From an uncultured Clostridia bacterium (GTDB lineage: Bacteria > Bacillota > Clostridia > Christensenellales > Aristaeellaceae), in the NCBI GenBank assembly GCA_946496415.1, contig CAMMGP010000075.1:1-6333 (forward strand): a DNA stretch of 6,333 nucleotides. The letters are read 5' to 3'. The stretch's first letter is position 1; each line of letters begins with the position of its first letter. Under the pieces are notes generated by a model. The model was not told the origin of the DNA, made no database searches, and saw nothing but the letters and a program-made list of their open reading frames with translations. Positions 1 to 5,399 of the stretch are shown here, in pieces. The translations under genes and the position numbers were made by a program.

Positions 1-50
1 CCATGGCGCTCAAGCGCCGCAGGGACGCGCGGGAGGAGGCGGAGGAATGA
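1..50 (+). CDS. 3' end of an unidentified gene (partial)
   Basis: An open frame runs in from the left edge and stops at TGA 48-50. The visible tail from the Met codon at position 3 reads MALKRRRDAREEAEE: a basic cluster followed by an acidic, probably helical end. The stop overlaps the start of the next gene as ATGA (47-50), which indicates translational coupling, and the last codons also carry the next gene's GGAGGAGG ribosome site. Small Cro/C1-type regulators of this kind are often encoded directly after a small membrane protein, and a charged cytoplasmic tail would fit that, but too little is visible to identify a family. The ATG at position 3 may be internal; the true start could lie outside the window. 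Confidence 0.5.
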   Translation, partial: MALKRRRDAREEAEE

Positions 51-238
51 AGAACCTGCGCCTCAAGGCCGCCCGCGCCGCGCTCGACCTTTCCCAGCAG
101 GAATTGGCCGAGCGCGTGGGCGTCTCCCGTCAGACCATCAACGCCATCGAAAAGGGCGACTACAACCCCACCATCAACCTCTGTCTGAAGATCTGCCACG
201 CGCTGGGCAAAACGCTGGACGACTTATTTTGGGAGTAG
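47..238 (+). CDS. Small Cro/C1-type (XRE family) HTH transcriptional regulator
   Basis: This 63-residue protein is essentially a single Cro/C1 helix-turn-helix domain. The HTH core runs from about residue 15 (LSQQELAERVGVSRQTINAIE) to residue 36, with SQQELA as the second helix and SRQTINAIEKG as the recognition-helix region. The motif NPTINLCLKICHALGKTLDDLF then closes the fold. The length matches the family of stand-alone 60-70 residue XRE regulators, so it looks complete and has no effector domain. The start at 47 is supported by GGAGGAGG at 32-39, which leaves 7 nt to the ATG, and by the ATGA overlap with the upstream gene. It probably represses its own unit. It need not control the sugar operon downstream, because hairpins and a separate promoter lie between them. 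DNA-binding function is sure from the fold; the target is unknown. Confidence 0.9.
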   Translation: MKNLRLKAARAALDLSQQELAERVGVSRQTINAIEKGDYNPTINLCLKICHALGKTLDDLFWE

Positions 239-276
239 GCCGGGGCGGCGGCCAGTGCCGTTGGCTCCGTGCAGAC

Positions 277-322
277 GCAGACCCGCCCCACGCGCAGGGG
301 GCGGGTCTGCTGCGTTTCGTTT
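277..322 (+). terminator. GC-rich hairpin, probable terminator after the XRE gene
   Basis: Positions 277-289 (GCAGACCCGCCCC) and 298-310 form a perfect 13-bp inverted repeat around an 8-nt loop, 38 nt after the XRE stop codon. The following stretch 314-322 reads GTTTCGTTT, a U-rich but interrupted tail. It therefore looks like a strong stem with a mediocre U-tract, placed where an intrinsic terminator of the upstream unit is expected. Confidence 0.7.
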
Positions 323-348
323 CGAATGGGGCGTTGGTGCGGGCAGAC

Positions 349-393
349 GGCGGACGGCCCATGAGCAGGGGCCGTCCGCCTGCGGCGGTTTTT
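349..393 (+). terminator. Second tandem hairpin with TTTTT tail, probable terminator
   Basis: Positions 349-360 (GGCGGACGGCCC) pair perfectly with 369-380 over 12 bp, around the 8-nt loop ATGAGCAG. A TTTTT run follows at 389-393, 8 nt beyond the stem. An alternative short stem, 376-380 (CCGCC) with 384-388 (GGCGG) and loop TGC, sits directly against the TTTTT run and competes with the long stem. Together with the hairpin at 277-310 it isolates the operon downstream from upstream transcription. Confidence 0.65.
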
Positions 394-446
394 GGGGACG
401 GGGGCGTGTGCCGGGGTTTATGTCGCCGCTGTGTCCGGGGAATGTC

Positions 447-466
447 TTTTTTAAAAAACGTTTTTT
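447..466. promoter_or_regulatory. Overlapping AT palindromes upstream of the -35 box (candidate operator or UP-like element)
   Basis: TTTTTTAAAAAA (447-458) and AAAAAACGTTTTTT (453-466) are both perfect palindromes and share the A-tract 453-458. The second has a central CG flanked by A and T runs, the general symmetry of LacI/GalR-family operators. It ends 6 bp before the -35 box. The A/T tracts could equally act as an UP-like element or bent DNA that strengthens the promoter. The palindromes are seen directly; the regulatory role is inference, and no LacI-type gene is in the window. Confidence 0.4.
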
Positions 467-472
467 TCACGG

Positions 473-501
473 TTGACAATTTTATTGATATGTTATATCA
501 T
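473..501 (+). promoter_or_regulatory. Sigma-A type promoter of the sugar operon
   Basis: The -35 box TTGACA (473-478) is a perfect consensus. After a 17-bp spacer comes TATCAT (496-501), a 5-of-6 match to TATAAT. The stretch is strikingly AT-rich in a GC-rich window. It lies just after the terminator hairpins and about 80 bp before the first operon gene, which predicts transcription starting near 508 and a leader of about 75 nt. An alternative -10 (TATATC, 494-499) would leave a less favourable 15-bp spacer. Confidence 0.8.
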
Positions 502-567
502 TGTGGGTGCGTGGAGAATTCGTTTTTTGCGCATTTTCTATAAGTTATGCCTGTAAAAACATAAAAT

Positions 568-582
568 AAGGAGGAAACGTTT
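568..582 (+). promoter_or_regulatory. Ribosome binding site of the first operon gene, abutting the palindrome AAACGTTT
   Basis: AAGGAGG (568-574) is a full Shine-Dalgarno site, 8 nt from the ATG at 583, and fixes that start. The 8 nt between them are exactly the palindrome AAACGTTT (575-582), with the same central CG and A/T flanks as the larger palindrome upstream of the promoter. The ribosome site is firm; any operator role is speculative. Confidence 0.8.
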
Positions 583-1578
583 ATGGGAACCAGACCGGTA
601 ACGCTGTGCACCGCTCAGTGGGCGGACGTGCCTTTTGACGAGTTGTGCGTATTGGCCAAGAAAATGGGCTACGACGGCCTCGAGGTCGCCTGCTGGGGCG
701 AGGGCATCGACATCGACAAGGCCCTCACCGATGACAGCTACGTCGCCTGGATCAAGGACAATCTCGCCAAGAACGGCCTGGTCATGAAGGCCATGGCCTG
801 CCATATCATCGGCCAGTGCGTGGGCGATCTGCCCGATCCGCGTCTGGACAACTTCGCGCCCCCGGCCCTCGCCGGACAGCCGGAAGCCATCCAGAAGTGG
901 GCCGTGGAGACGATGAAGAAGGCCCCCGCCGCCGCCGCCAAATTCGGCGTGAAGATCATCACCGGCTTCACCGGCTCGCCCATCTGGCGCTACCTCTATT
1001 CCTTCCCGCAGACCCCCGAATCCATGGTGGAAGAGGGCTTTGACAAGATCGTCAGCCTCTGGACGCCCATCCTCGACGAGTTCAAAAAGTACGGCGTGGT
1101 CTTCGCCCTCGAAGTGCATCCCGGCGAAATCGCCTTTGACTACTATTCCACCAAGAAGCTCCTGGAGAAGTTCGCCGACCGCCCCGAGTTCGGCCTCAAT
1201 TTCGACCCCAGCCATCTGCTGTGGCAGGGCGTCACCCCGCATCTGTTCCTGCAGGACTTCATCGACCGCGTCTACCACGTGCACATGAAGGACGCGCGCG
1301 TCACGCTCGACGGCCGCAGCGGCCTGCTCGGCTCGCACATCGACTTTGGCGATCTGCGCCGCGGCTGGAACTTCCGCTCGCTGGGCCACGGCGGCGTGAA
1401 CTTTGAGGAGATCATCCGCGTGCTCAACGCCGCCGGTTACGACGGCCCGCTCTCCGTCGAGTGGGAAGACAGCGGCATGGATCGCATCGAGGGCGCCACC
1501 GAGGCCGCCGCGTTCGTGCGCAAGGTCGACTTCAAGCCCTCCACCTTCAAGTTTGACGACGCGATCTCCAACAAGTAG
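583..1578 (+). CDS. Sugar phosphate isomerase/epimerase-like TIM-barrel protein (AP endonuclease 2 superfamily)
   Basis: This 331-residue protein has the xylose-isomerase-like TIM barrel seen in IolE, hydroxypyruvate isomerase and sugar 3-epimerases. The expected metal-binding set is visible: E177 in ALEVHP, D208 in NFDPSH (with H211 as the usual partner), H234 in YHVHMKD, and E293 in SVEWED. The N-terminal strand ends at GYDGLEV (residues 29-35). It is longer than the usual 260-290 residue epimerases, with a GSPIWRYLYSFP insert (131-142) and a conserved-looking segment at 250-270 (GSHIDFGDLRRGWNFRSLGHG). Expected chemistry is a divalent-metal-dependent isomerisation or epimerisation of a keto-sugar in the cytoplasm. 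Relatives of this fold also serve as catalytic subunits of 3-oxo-C-glycoside-cleaving enzymes. It leads the operon, has a perfect ribosome site, and lies 12 nt before an oxidoreductase likely to act in the same pathway. The exact substrate is unknown. Confidence 0.85.
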   Translation: MGTRPVTLCTAQWADVPFDELCVLAKKMGYDGLEVACWGEGIDIDKALTDDSYVAWIKDNLAKNGLVMKAMACHIIGQCVGDLPDPRLDNFAPPALAGQPEAIQKWAVETMKKAPAAAAKFGVKIITGFTGSPIWRYLYSFPQTPESMVEEGFDKIVSLWTPILDEFKKYGVVFALEVHPGEIAFDYYSTKKLLEKFADRPEFGLNFDPSHLLWQGVTPHLFLQDFIDRVYHVHMKDARVTLDGRSGLLGSHIDFGDLRRGWNFRSLGHGGVNFEEIIRVLNAAGYDGPLSVEWEDSGMDRIEGATEAAAFVRKVDFKPSTFKFDDAISNK

Positions 1579-1590
1579 GAGGATACACAC
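1577..1590 (+). promoter_or_regulatory. Ribosome binding site overlapping the stop codon of the isomerase gene
   Basis: AGGAGG (1577-1582) begins inside the TAG stop codon (1576-1578) of the isomerase gene and lies 8 nt before the ATG at 1591. This couples translation of the two enzyme genes tightly and supports the chosen start. Confidence 0.8.
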
Positions 1591-2733
1591 ATGGCTGCTA
1601 TCATTCGTTACGGCATGGTCGGCGGCGGCATGAAGGCCCTCATTGGCGAAGTGCACCGCAAGGCCCTGAAATTCGACAACCGCGTGGAACTGGTGGCGGG
1701 CTGCTTCAGTTCCCACGCCGACCGCAACGCCGAGGTGGGCGTGGAATACGACCTCGACCCCGCGCGCGTTTACGCCAACTATGAAGAAATGGCCAAAGCC
1801 GAGGCCGCGCGCGAGGACGGCATCGACTTTGTCAGCGTCGTCACCCCCAACAACACCCACTACGCCGTCTGCAAGGCCTTCCTCGAGGCCGGCATCCACG
1901 TGGTGTGCGAAAAGCCGCTCTGCTTTACGGTGGAACAGGCGGAAGAACTTGAAGCGCTCAGCCGCGAAAAGGGCCTGCTTTTTGGCGTTACCTACACTTA
2001 CACGGGCTATGTGATGTCCAAGGTGATGAAGGAAATGATCGCCGAGGGCAAGATCGGCAAGGTCGTCTCCGTCAACGCCGAATACGCGCAGGACTGGCTC
2101 CTGGGCGAACTGGCCACCGGCAACAACACGCAGACCAACATCGCCGTCTGGCGCACGGACCCCGCTGTCTCCGGCGCGGCCAACTGCGTGGGCGATATCG
2201 GCACCCACATTGAAAACTACGTCCACTACGTCACGGGCCTGAAGATCAAGCGCCTTATCGCCACCACCAACAAGTACGGCAAGGCGCTCGACCTCAACGC
2301 CAACATCATCGTCGAGTACGAAAACGGCGTCAACGGCGCCTACTGGTGCTCGCAGGTGGCGGCGGGCCACTACAACGGCCTGGCCGTGCGCGTCTACGGC
2401 GACAAGGGCGCGCTGGAATGGGCGCAGGAGGATCCCGAGCATCTGCGCTACACGCCCATGGACGGCGCCACGCAGGTGCTCGCCCGCGGCACCGGCTGCA
2501 TCAAGGAAAAGGCCGCCGCGCAGGGCCGCCTGCCTTCCGGCCATCCCGAGGGGCTGGTCACGGCCTTTGCCAACATCTACCGCAACTACGTCTCCGCGCT
2601 CGTGGCTCTGAAAAACGGCGGCGACGCAAGCGGCTACGACTACCCCCACGTGGAGGACGGCGTAAACGGCGTGCGCTTTGTCAAGGCCGTGGTGGAAAGC
2701 GCCGCGAACGGCTCCAAGTGGGTCAAGGTCTGA
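1591..2733 (+). CDS. Gfo/Idh/MocA family NAD(P)-dependent oxidoreductase
   Basis: This 380-residue protein has the two-domain architecture of the family. The N-terminal Rossmann fold carries the dinucleotide motif GMVGGG (8-13), then VTPNNTH (84-90) and the hallmark CEKPL (106-110). A C-terminal alpha/beta substrate domain begins near residue 130. The usual catalytic set is present: K108 of EKP, and D202 and H206 in GDIGTHIENY. Length is normal. Members oxidise or reduce a hydroxyl of a sugar, inositol or sugar derivative with NAD(H) or NADP(H). Next to a TIM-barrel isomerase and a sugar importer, the most likely job is oxidation of the imported carbohydrate, possibly at C3. The start at 1591 is backed by AGGAGG at 1577-1582 and by the glycine motif beginning at residue 8. 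Cofactor preference and substrate are not deducible with confidence. Confidence 0.92.
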   Translation: MAAIIRYGMVGGGMKALIGEVHRKALKFDNRVELVAGCFSSHADRNAEVGVEYDLDPARVYANYEEMAKAEAAREDGIDFVSVVTPNNTHYAVCKAFLEAGIHVVCEKPLCFTVEQAEELEALSREKGLLFGVTYTYTGYVMSKVMKEMIAEGKIGKVVSVNAEYAQDWLLGELATGNNTQTNIAVWRTDPAVSGAANCVGDIGTHIENYVHYVTGLKIKRLIATTNKYGKALDLNANIIVEYENGVNGAYWCSQVAAGHYNGLAVRVYGDKGALEWAQEDPEHLRYTPMDGATQVLARGTGCIKEKAAAQGRLPSGHPEGLVTAFANIYRNYVSALVALKNGGDASGYDYPHVEDGVNGVRFVKAVVESAANGSKWVKV

Positions 2734-2734
2734 T

Positions 2735-2766
2735 CCTATTGGCGAAACGCCAAAATATATAGGAGG
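2735..2766 (+). promoter_or_regulatory. Intercistronic hairpin partly covering the ribosome site of the binding-protein gene
   Basis: The 41-nt gap holds TTGGCG (2739-2744), loop AAA, then CGCCAA (2748-2753), a perfect 6-bp stem. CCTAT (2735-2739) is also complementary to ATAGG (2759-2763), which would extend the hairpin across an asymmetric bulge; T2739 can pair in only one of the two stems. ATAGG includes the first three bases of the AGGAGG ribosome site (2761-2766). No U-tract follows, so it is not an intrinsic terminator. It may protect the mRNA 5' end of the downstream message, or tune translation. Confidence 0.5.
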
Positions 2767-2774
2767 TTCCAACA

Positions 2775-3812
2775 ATGAAAAAGGTATTTGCCCTGGTTCT
2801 TGCGCTGACGATGCTCTGCTGCTCGGCCGCCTTCGCCGCCGATACCGACATCGCCATCCTCGTGCCCAACGCCGACCACGGCTGGACGGGCGCCGTCATG
2901 ACCTACGCCGAGGAGAAGGCCGCCGCCGTCAACGCGGAAGGCACCTACGTGGCCCAGGTCATCACCTCCGCCGATCCTGCCAACCAGATCACCCAGGTCG
3001 AAGACATCATCGAAAACCAGAGCGCCAACACCGTCGTCATCCTGCCGCAGGACAACACCCTCGAGGTGACGATGCGCCGCCTGGCCGATTCCGGCATCCC
3101 CTTCGTGATGTTCGACCGCGTCATCGACTCCGTGAGCGAGCAGGCCGTGGCCTCCGTCAAGGGCGATAACGAGGGCATCGGCGCCGAGACCGCCAAGCGC
3201 TTCATCGAAGACGGCATGGTCCCCGGCGACAAGATCCTCATCATCCCCGGCGACAACTCCTCCGTGCCGCAGATGCGCAACGACGGCTTCTTTGGCGTGC
3301 TGCTGGAGAACGGCTGGACGCAGGAGCAGATCGACGCCATCGAGATGACCGCCTACACCGGCTGGAGCCGCACCGAAGGCCACCGCCTCTTCACCGAGTG
3401 GCTGGACAGCAAGACCGTCGAGGAGATCGCCGAGTACAAGTGGATCTTCACCCATGACGACGAGATCTCCATGGGCATCCTCGAGGCGCTGCAGTCCTCC
3501 GAGATCGACGCCGAGAAGAAGGACGCCTTCCTCGCCGCGGGCGTGCACCTGGCCTCCTCCTCCGGCCTCAACGAGTTCTACTCCGTGCTCAAGGGCATCC
3601 ATCAGCGCGACTACTCCGCCGAGGTGGCCGGCCTTGCCGACCTCTTCACCGTCACCTATGACCCCGCCATGATCGAGGACGCCATCGACGACATGATCGC
3701 GCACCTCAATGGTGAGGAAGTGCCCAAGGACCACGTCATCGACGTGCAGGTCGTGGACGCCACCAATGTCAACGACTTCGTGGGCTTCGGTGACGCCGTC
3801 GCCGCCGAATAA
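2775..3812 (+). CDS. Sugar ABC transporter substrate-binding protein (periplasmic-binding-protein type 4 / RbsB class)
   Basis: This 345-residue secreted protein captures the sugar for the importer encoded by the next two genes. Residues 1-21 are a signal peptide: MKK, a hydrophobic core, then AAFA with likely signal peptidase I cleavage after A21. There is no proper lipobox: the two Cys at 15-16 are preceded by TML, not the usual [LVI][AST][GA]. The mature part has two Rossmann-like lobes of the ribose/galactose-binding fold. Likely ligand-contact positions are PNADHGWTG (31-39), FDR (113-115), GDN (130-132), RND (168-170) and HDDE (227-230, equivalent to the conserved ND motif followed by MALG-like residues). 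Length fits sugar-binding proteins of the CUT2 class. The start is fixed by AGGAGG at 2761-2766, 8 nt upstream. The specific sugar cannot be told; the absence of any kinase or regulator in the window removes a useful hint. Confidence 0.92.
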   Translation: MKKVFALVLALTMLCCSAAFAADTDIAILVPNADHGWTGAVMTYAEEKAAAVNAEGTYVAQVITSADPANQITQVEDIIENQSANTVVILPQDNTLEVTMRRLADSGIPFVMFDRVIDSVSEQAVASVKGDNEGIGAETAKRFIEDGMVPGDKILIIPGDNSSVPQMRNDGFFGVLLENGWTQEQIDAIEMTAYTGWSRTEGHRLFTEWLDSKTVEEIAEYKWIFTHDDEISMGILEALQSSEIDAEKKDAFLAAGVHLASSSGLNEFYSVLKGIHQRDYSAEVAGLADLFTVTYDPAMIEDAIDDMIAHLNGEEVPKDHVIDVQVVDATNVNDFVGFGDAVAAE

Positions 3813-3824
3813 GCGAAGGCACGC

Positions 3825-3870
3825 AAAAAAAGCGCCCGCAGAGTCGCTATGCCCCTCTGCGGGCGTCTTT
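3825..3870 (+). terminator. Hairpin after the binding-protein gene, likely partial (attenuating) terminator
   Basis: Positions 3833-3843 (CGCCCGCAGAG) and 3855-3865 form a perfect 11-bp stem with an 11-nt loop, starting 21 nt after the binding-protein stop. Seven A residues (3825-3831) precede it and TCTTT (3866-3870) follows. The weak, interrupted U-tract suggests incomplete termination. This is a common arrangement after binding-protein genes: it keeps that message abundant, protects its 3' end and lowers ATPase and permease expression. Confidence 0.75.
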
Positions 3871-3890
3871 GAAAGCAAGGAGAGGATCCC

Positions 3891-5399
3891 ATGGAAATGC
3901 TCCGCATGACCGGTATATCCAAGGCATTTTTCGGCGTCACGGTGCTTGACAACGTCGATTTTGCCGTAGAACAGGGCGAGGTTCACGCCCTGCTCGGCGA
4001 AAATGGCGCCGGAAAATCCACGCTGATGAACATACTCGCGGGCGTCTATACGCGCGATAAGGGCAGCGTCGTCTTTGAGGGGAAGGACATGGGGCACATC
4101 ACGGTGCAGGCCTCCGAGCAGGCCGGCATCGCCTTTGTGCATCAGGAACTCAACCTCTTTAACGATTTGCGCGTCTATGAAAACATATTCCTGCGCAAGG
4201 AGCGCCTCACCCGCCTGCGCACGCTGGACAAAAAGCGCATGATCGCCGAGGCCGCCCAGCTCTTTGAGCATTTGGGCGTGGACATCGACCCCACCGTTCC
4301 CGTGAGCGAACTGGAAACCAGCAAAAAGCAGCTTCTGGAGATCGCCAAGGCGCTGCACGCCAACGCCAAACTGTTTATACTCGACGAGCCGACCACGGCG
4401 CTCAACAACGAGGAGATTGAGCATCTGTTCTCCATCGTGCGCCGTCTGCGCGATGAGGGCAAGTCCTTCATCTTTATCTCCCACAAGATGACGGAGATCT
4501 TCGAGATCGCCGACCGCTATACTGTTTTGCGCAACGGCCGCATGATCCAAAGCGGCAATATACGGGATATTACGCCCACGGAAGTGACCAAACTGATGGT
4601 GGGCGACAGCTATTCCGACGCCGACATCTACGCCGCGCGCGAACTGGGCGAGCCGGTTCTGGAACTGGAAAATTACTCCGGCCACGGCTTTGAAAACGTC
4701 AGCCTTTGCATCCGCAAGGGCGAAGTGGTCGGCTTTACGGGCCTCAAGGGCGCGGGCGTCAGCGAGCTGATGCAGACCATTTTCGGCGTTCTGCCCTCGA
4801 CCGGCGGCACGCTGAAGGTGGAGGGGCAGACGATGGAGAAAAATACCATCCATCGCGCCATGCGCCATAAAGTGGCGATGATCGCCGCCAACCGCAAGGA
4901 AAACTCCATCCTGCCCGATTTTACATTGCTGGAGAACAACTATGTTTCCGAGCACACGCTTTCGCGCAAAAAGCCGCTGATCCATAAAAAACTGGAAAAG
5001 GGGCGCTATGCGCGCCTGCACGATCTTCTCAATATCAAGGCCAACAGCGAGGGCGACCTCATCACCAGCTTAAGCGGCGGCAACCAGCAGAAGGTCATCC
5101 TCGCCCGCTGGCTCAACACCGACGCCGACATACTGCTGATGGACAATCCCACGCAGGGCATCGACGTGGGCGCGAAGGCGGAGATCTACAAGCTTATCCT
5201 CGCCCTGGCGCGCGAGGGCAAGACCATCCTTGTAAACACTTTGGAGATCCCGGAACTGCAAAAGGTGGCCGATCGCTGCGTGGTCTTTTATCACGGCCAT
5301 GTGCAGAGCGTGTTTGAGCACCGGGAGATCAGCGAACAGAACGTCATGCTTTCGGCGACGAACGCCATCAATGCTGTGGAAGGGGCGAGCAAACAATGA
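3891..5399 (+). CDS. Sugar ABC transporter ATP-binding protein with two fused NBDs (RbsA/MglA/XylG class)
   Basis: This 502-residue protein powers sugar import; its length and tandem NBDs are typical of CUT2 importers. NBD1 has Walker A GENGAGKST (36-44), Q-loop Q85, Walker B LFILDEP (161-167; D165, E166) and switch H198 in FISHKM. Its signature region is degenerate: LETSKKQLLEIAKAL (141-155) replaces LSxGQ. NBD2 has a degenerate Walker A (GLKGAGVSEL, 284-293; Val at the Lys position) and a canonical signature SLSGGNQQ (393-400). Its Walker B reads LLMDNPTQGIDVGAK, with N419 at the catalytic Glu, and it has no switch His (VNTLEIPE). A lost Walker A Lys and switch His in NBD2 are normal for the class; the added loss of Glu and of the NBD1 signature is less common. 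The start is supported by AAGGAG (3877-3882), 8 nt upstream. The stop overlaps the permease start. It contains six ATA codons, unlike the three upstream genes. Confidence 0.95.
   Translation: MEMLRMTGISKAFFGVTVLDNVDFAVEQGEVHALLGENGAGKSTLMNILAGVYTRDKGSVVFEGKDMGHITVQASEQAGIAFVHQELNLFNDLRVYENIFLRKERLTRLRTLDKKRMIAEAAQLFEHLGVDIDPTVPVSELETSKKQLLEIAKALHANAKLFILDEPTTALNNEEIEHLFSIVRRLRDEGKSFIFISHKMTEIFEIADRYTVLRNGRMIQSGNIRDITPTEVTKLMVGDSYSDADIYAARELGEPVLELENYSGHGFENVSLCIRKGEVVGFTGLKGAGVSELMQTIFGVLPSTGGTLKVEGQTMEKNTIHRAMRHKVAMIAANRKENSILPDFTLLENNYVSEHTLSRKKPLIHKKLEKGRYARLHDLLNIKANSEGDLITSLSGGNQQKVILARWLNTDADILLMDNPTQGIDVGAKAEIYKLILALAREGKTILVNTLEIPELQKVADRCVVFYHGHVQSVFEHREISEQNVMLSATNAINAVEGASKQ

Noticed and set aside
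47..238. The XRE protein as the dedicated regulator of the sugar operon
   Set aside because: It is coupled to the gene upstream, carries no ligand-binding domain, and is separated from the operon by two terminator-like hairpins and an independent promoter. Proximity alone does not support the link.
409..446. Short direct repeat of CCGGGG followed by ATGTC (411-424 and 435-446)
   Set aside because: The copies differ in internal length and the shared words are short and GC-rich. Chance similarity is likely and no further copies are seen.
453..466. Catabolite-repression (cre) site for CcpA
   Set aside because: The palindrome has the central CG but lacks the TG at the left end and the matching C at the right end of the cre consensus, so I keep only the general LacI-like symmetry.
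229..543. Forward open frames (229-543 and 255-476) across the non-coding gap
   Set aside because: They run through both terminator hairpins and the promoter, have no good ribosome site, and give Gly/Arg-rich sequence with no domain. The region is better explained as regulatory.
539..544. TATAAG as the -10 box of a second promoter closer to the first operon gene
   Set aside because: The hexamer 17 bp upstream is GAATTC, which does not resemble TTGACA, so no convincing -35 box accompanies it. The promoter at 473-501 is far better.
538..2775. A 745-codon open frame on the minus strand, antisense to the isomerase and oxidoreductase genes
   Set aside because: It lies opposite two well-supported genes with clear family motifs. 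Its product is a low-complexity mix of Val, His, Ala, Gly and Asp typical of the reverse complement of GC-rich coding sequence, where TTA, CTA and TCA are rare in the relevant phase.
2736..5021. A 761-codon open frame on the minus strand, antisense to the binding-protein and ATPase genes
   Set aside because: Same reason: it mirrors two confident genes, crosses their terminator-like hairpin, has no recognisable domain, and has the His/Gly/Val/Asp-rich composition of an antisense shadow.
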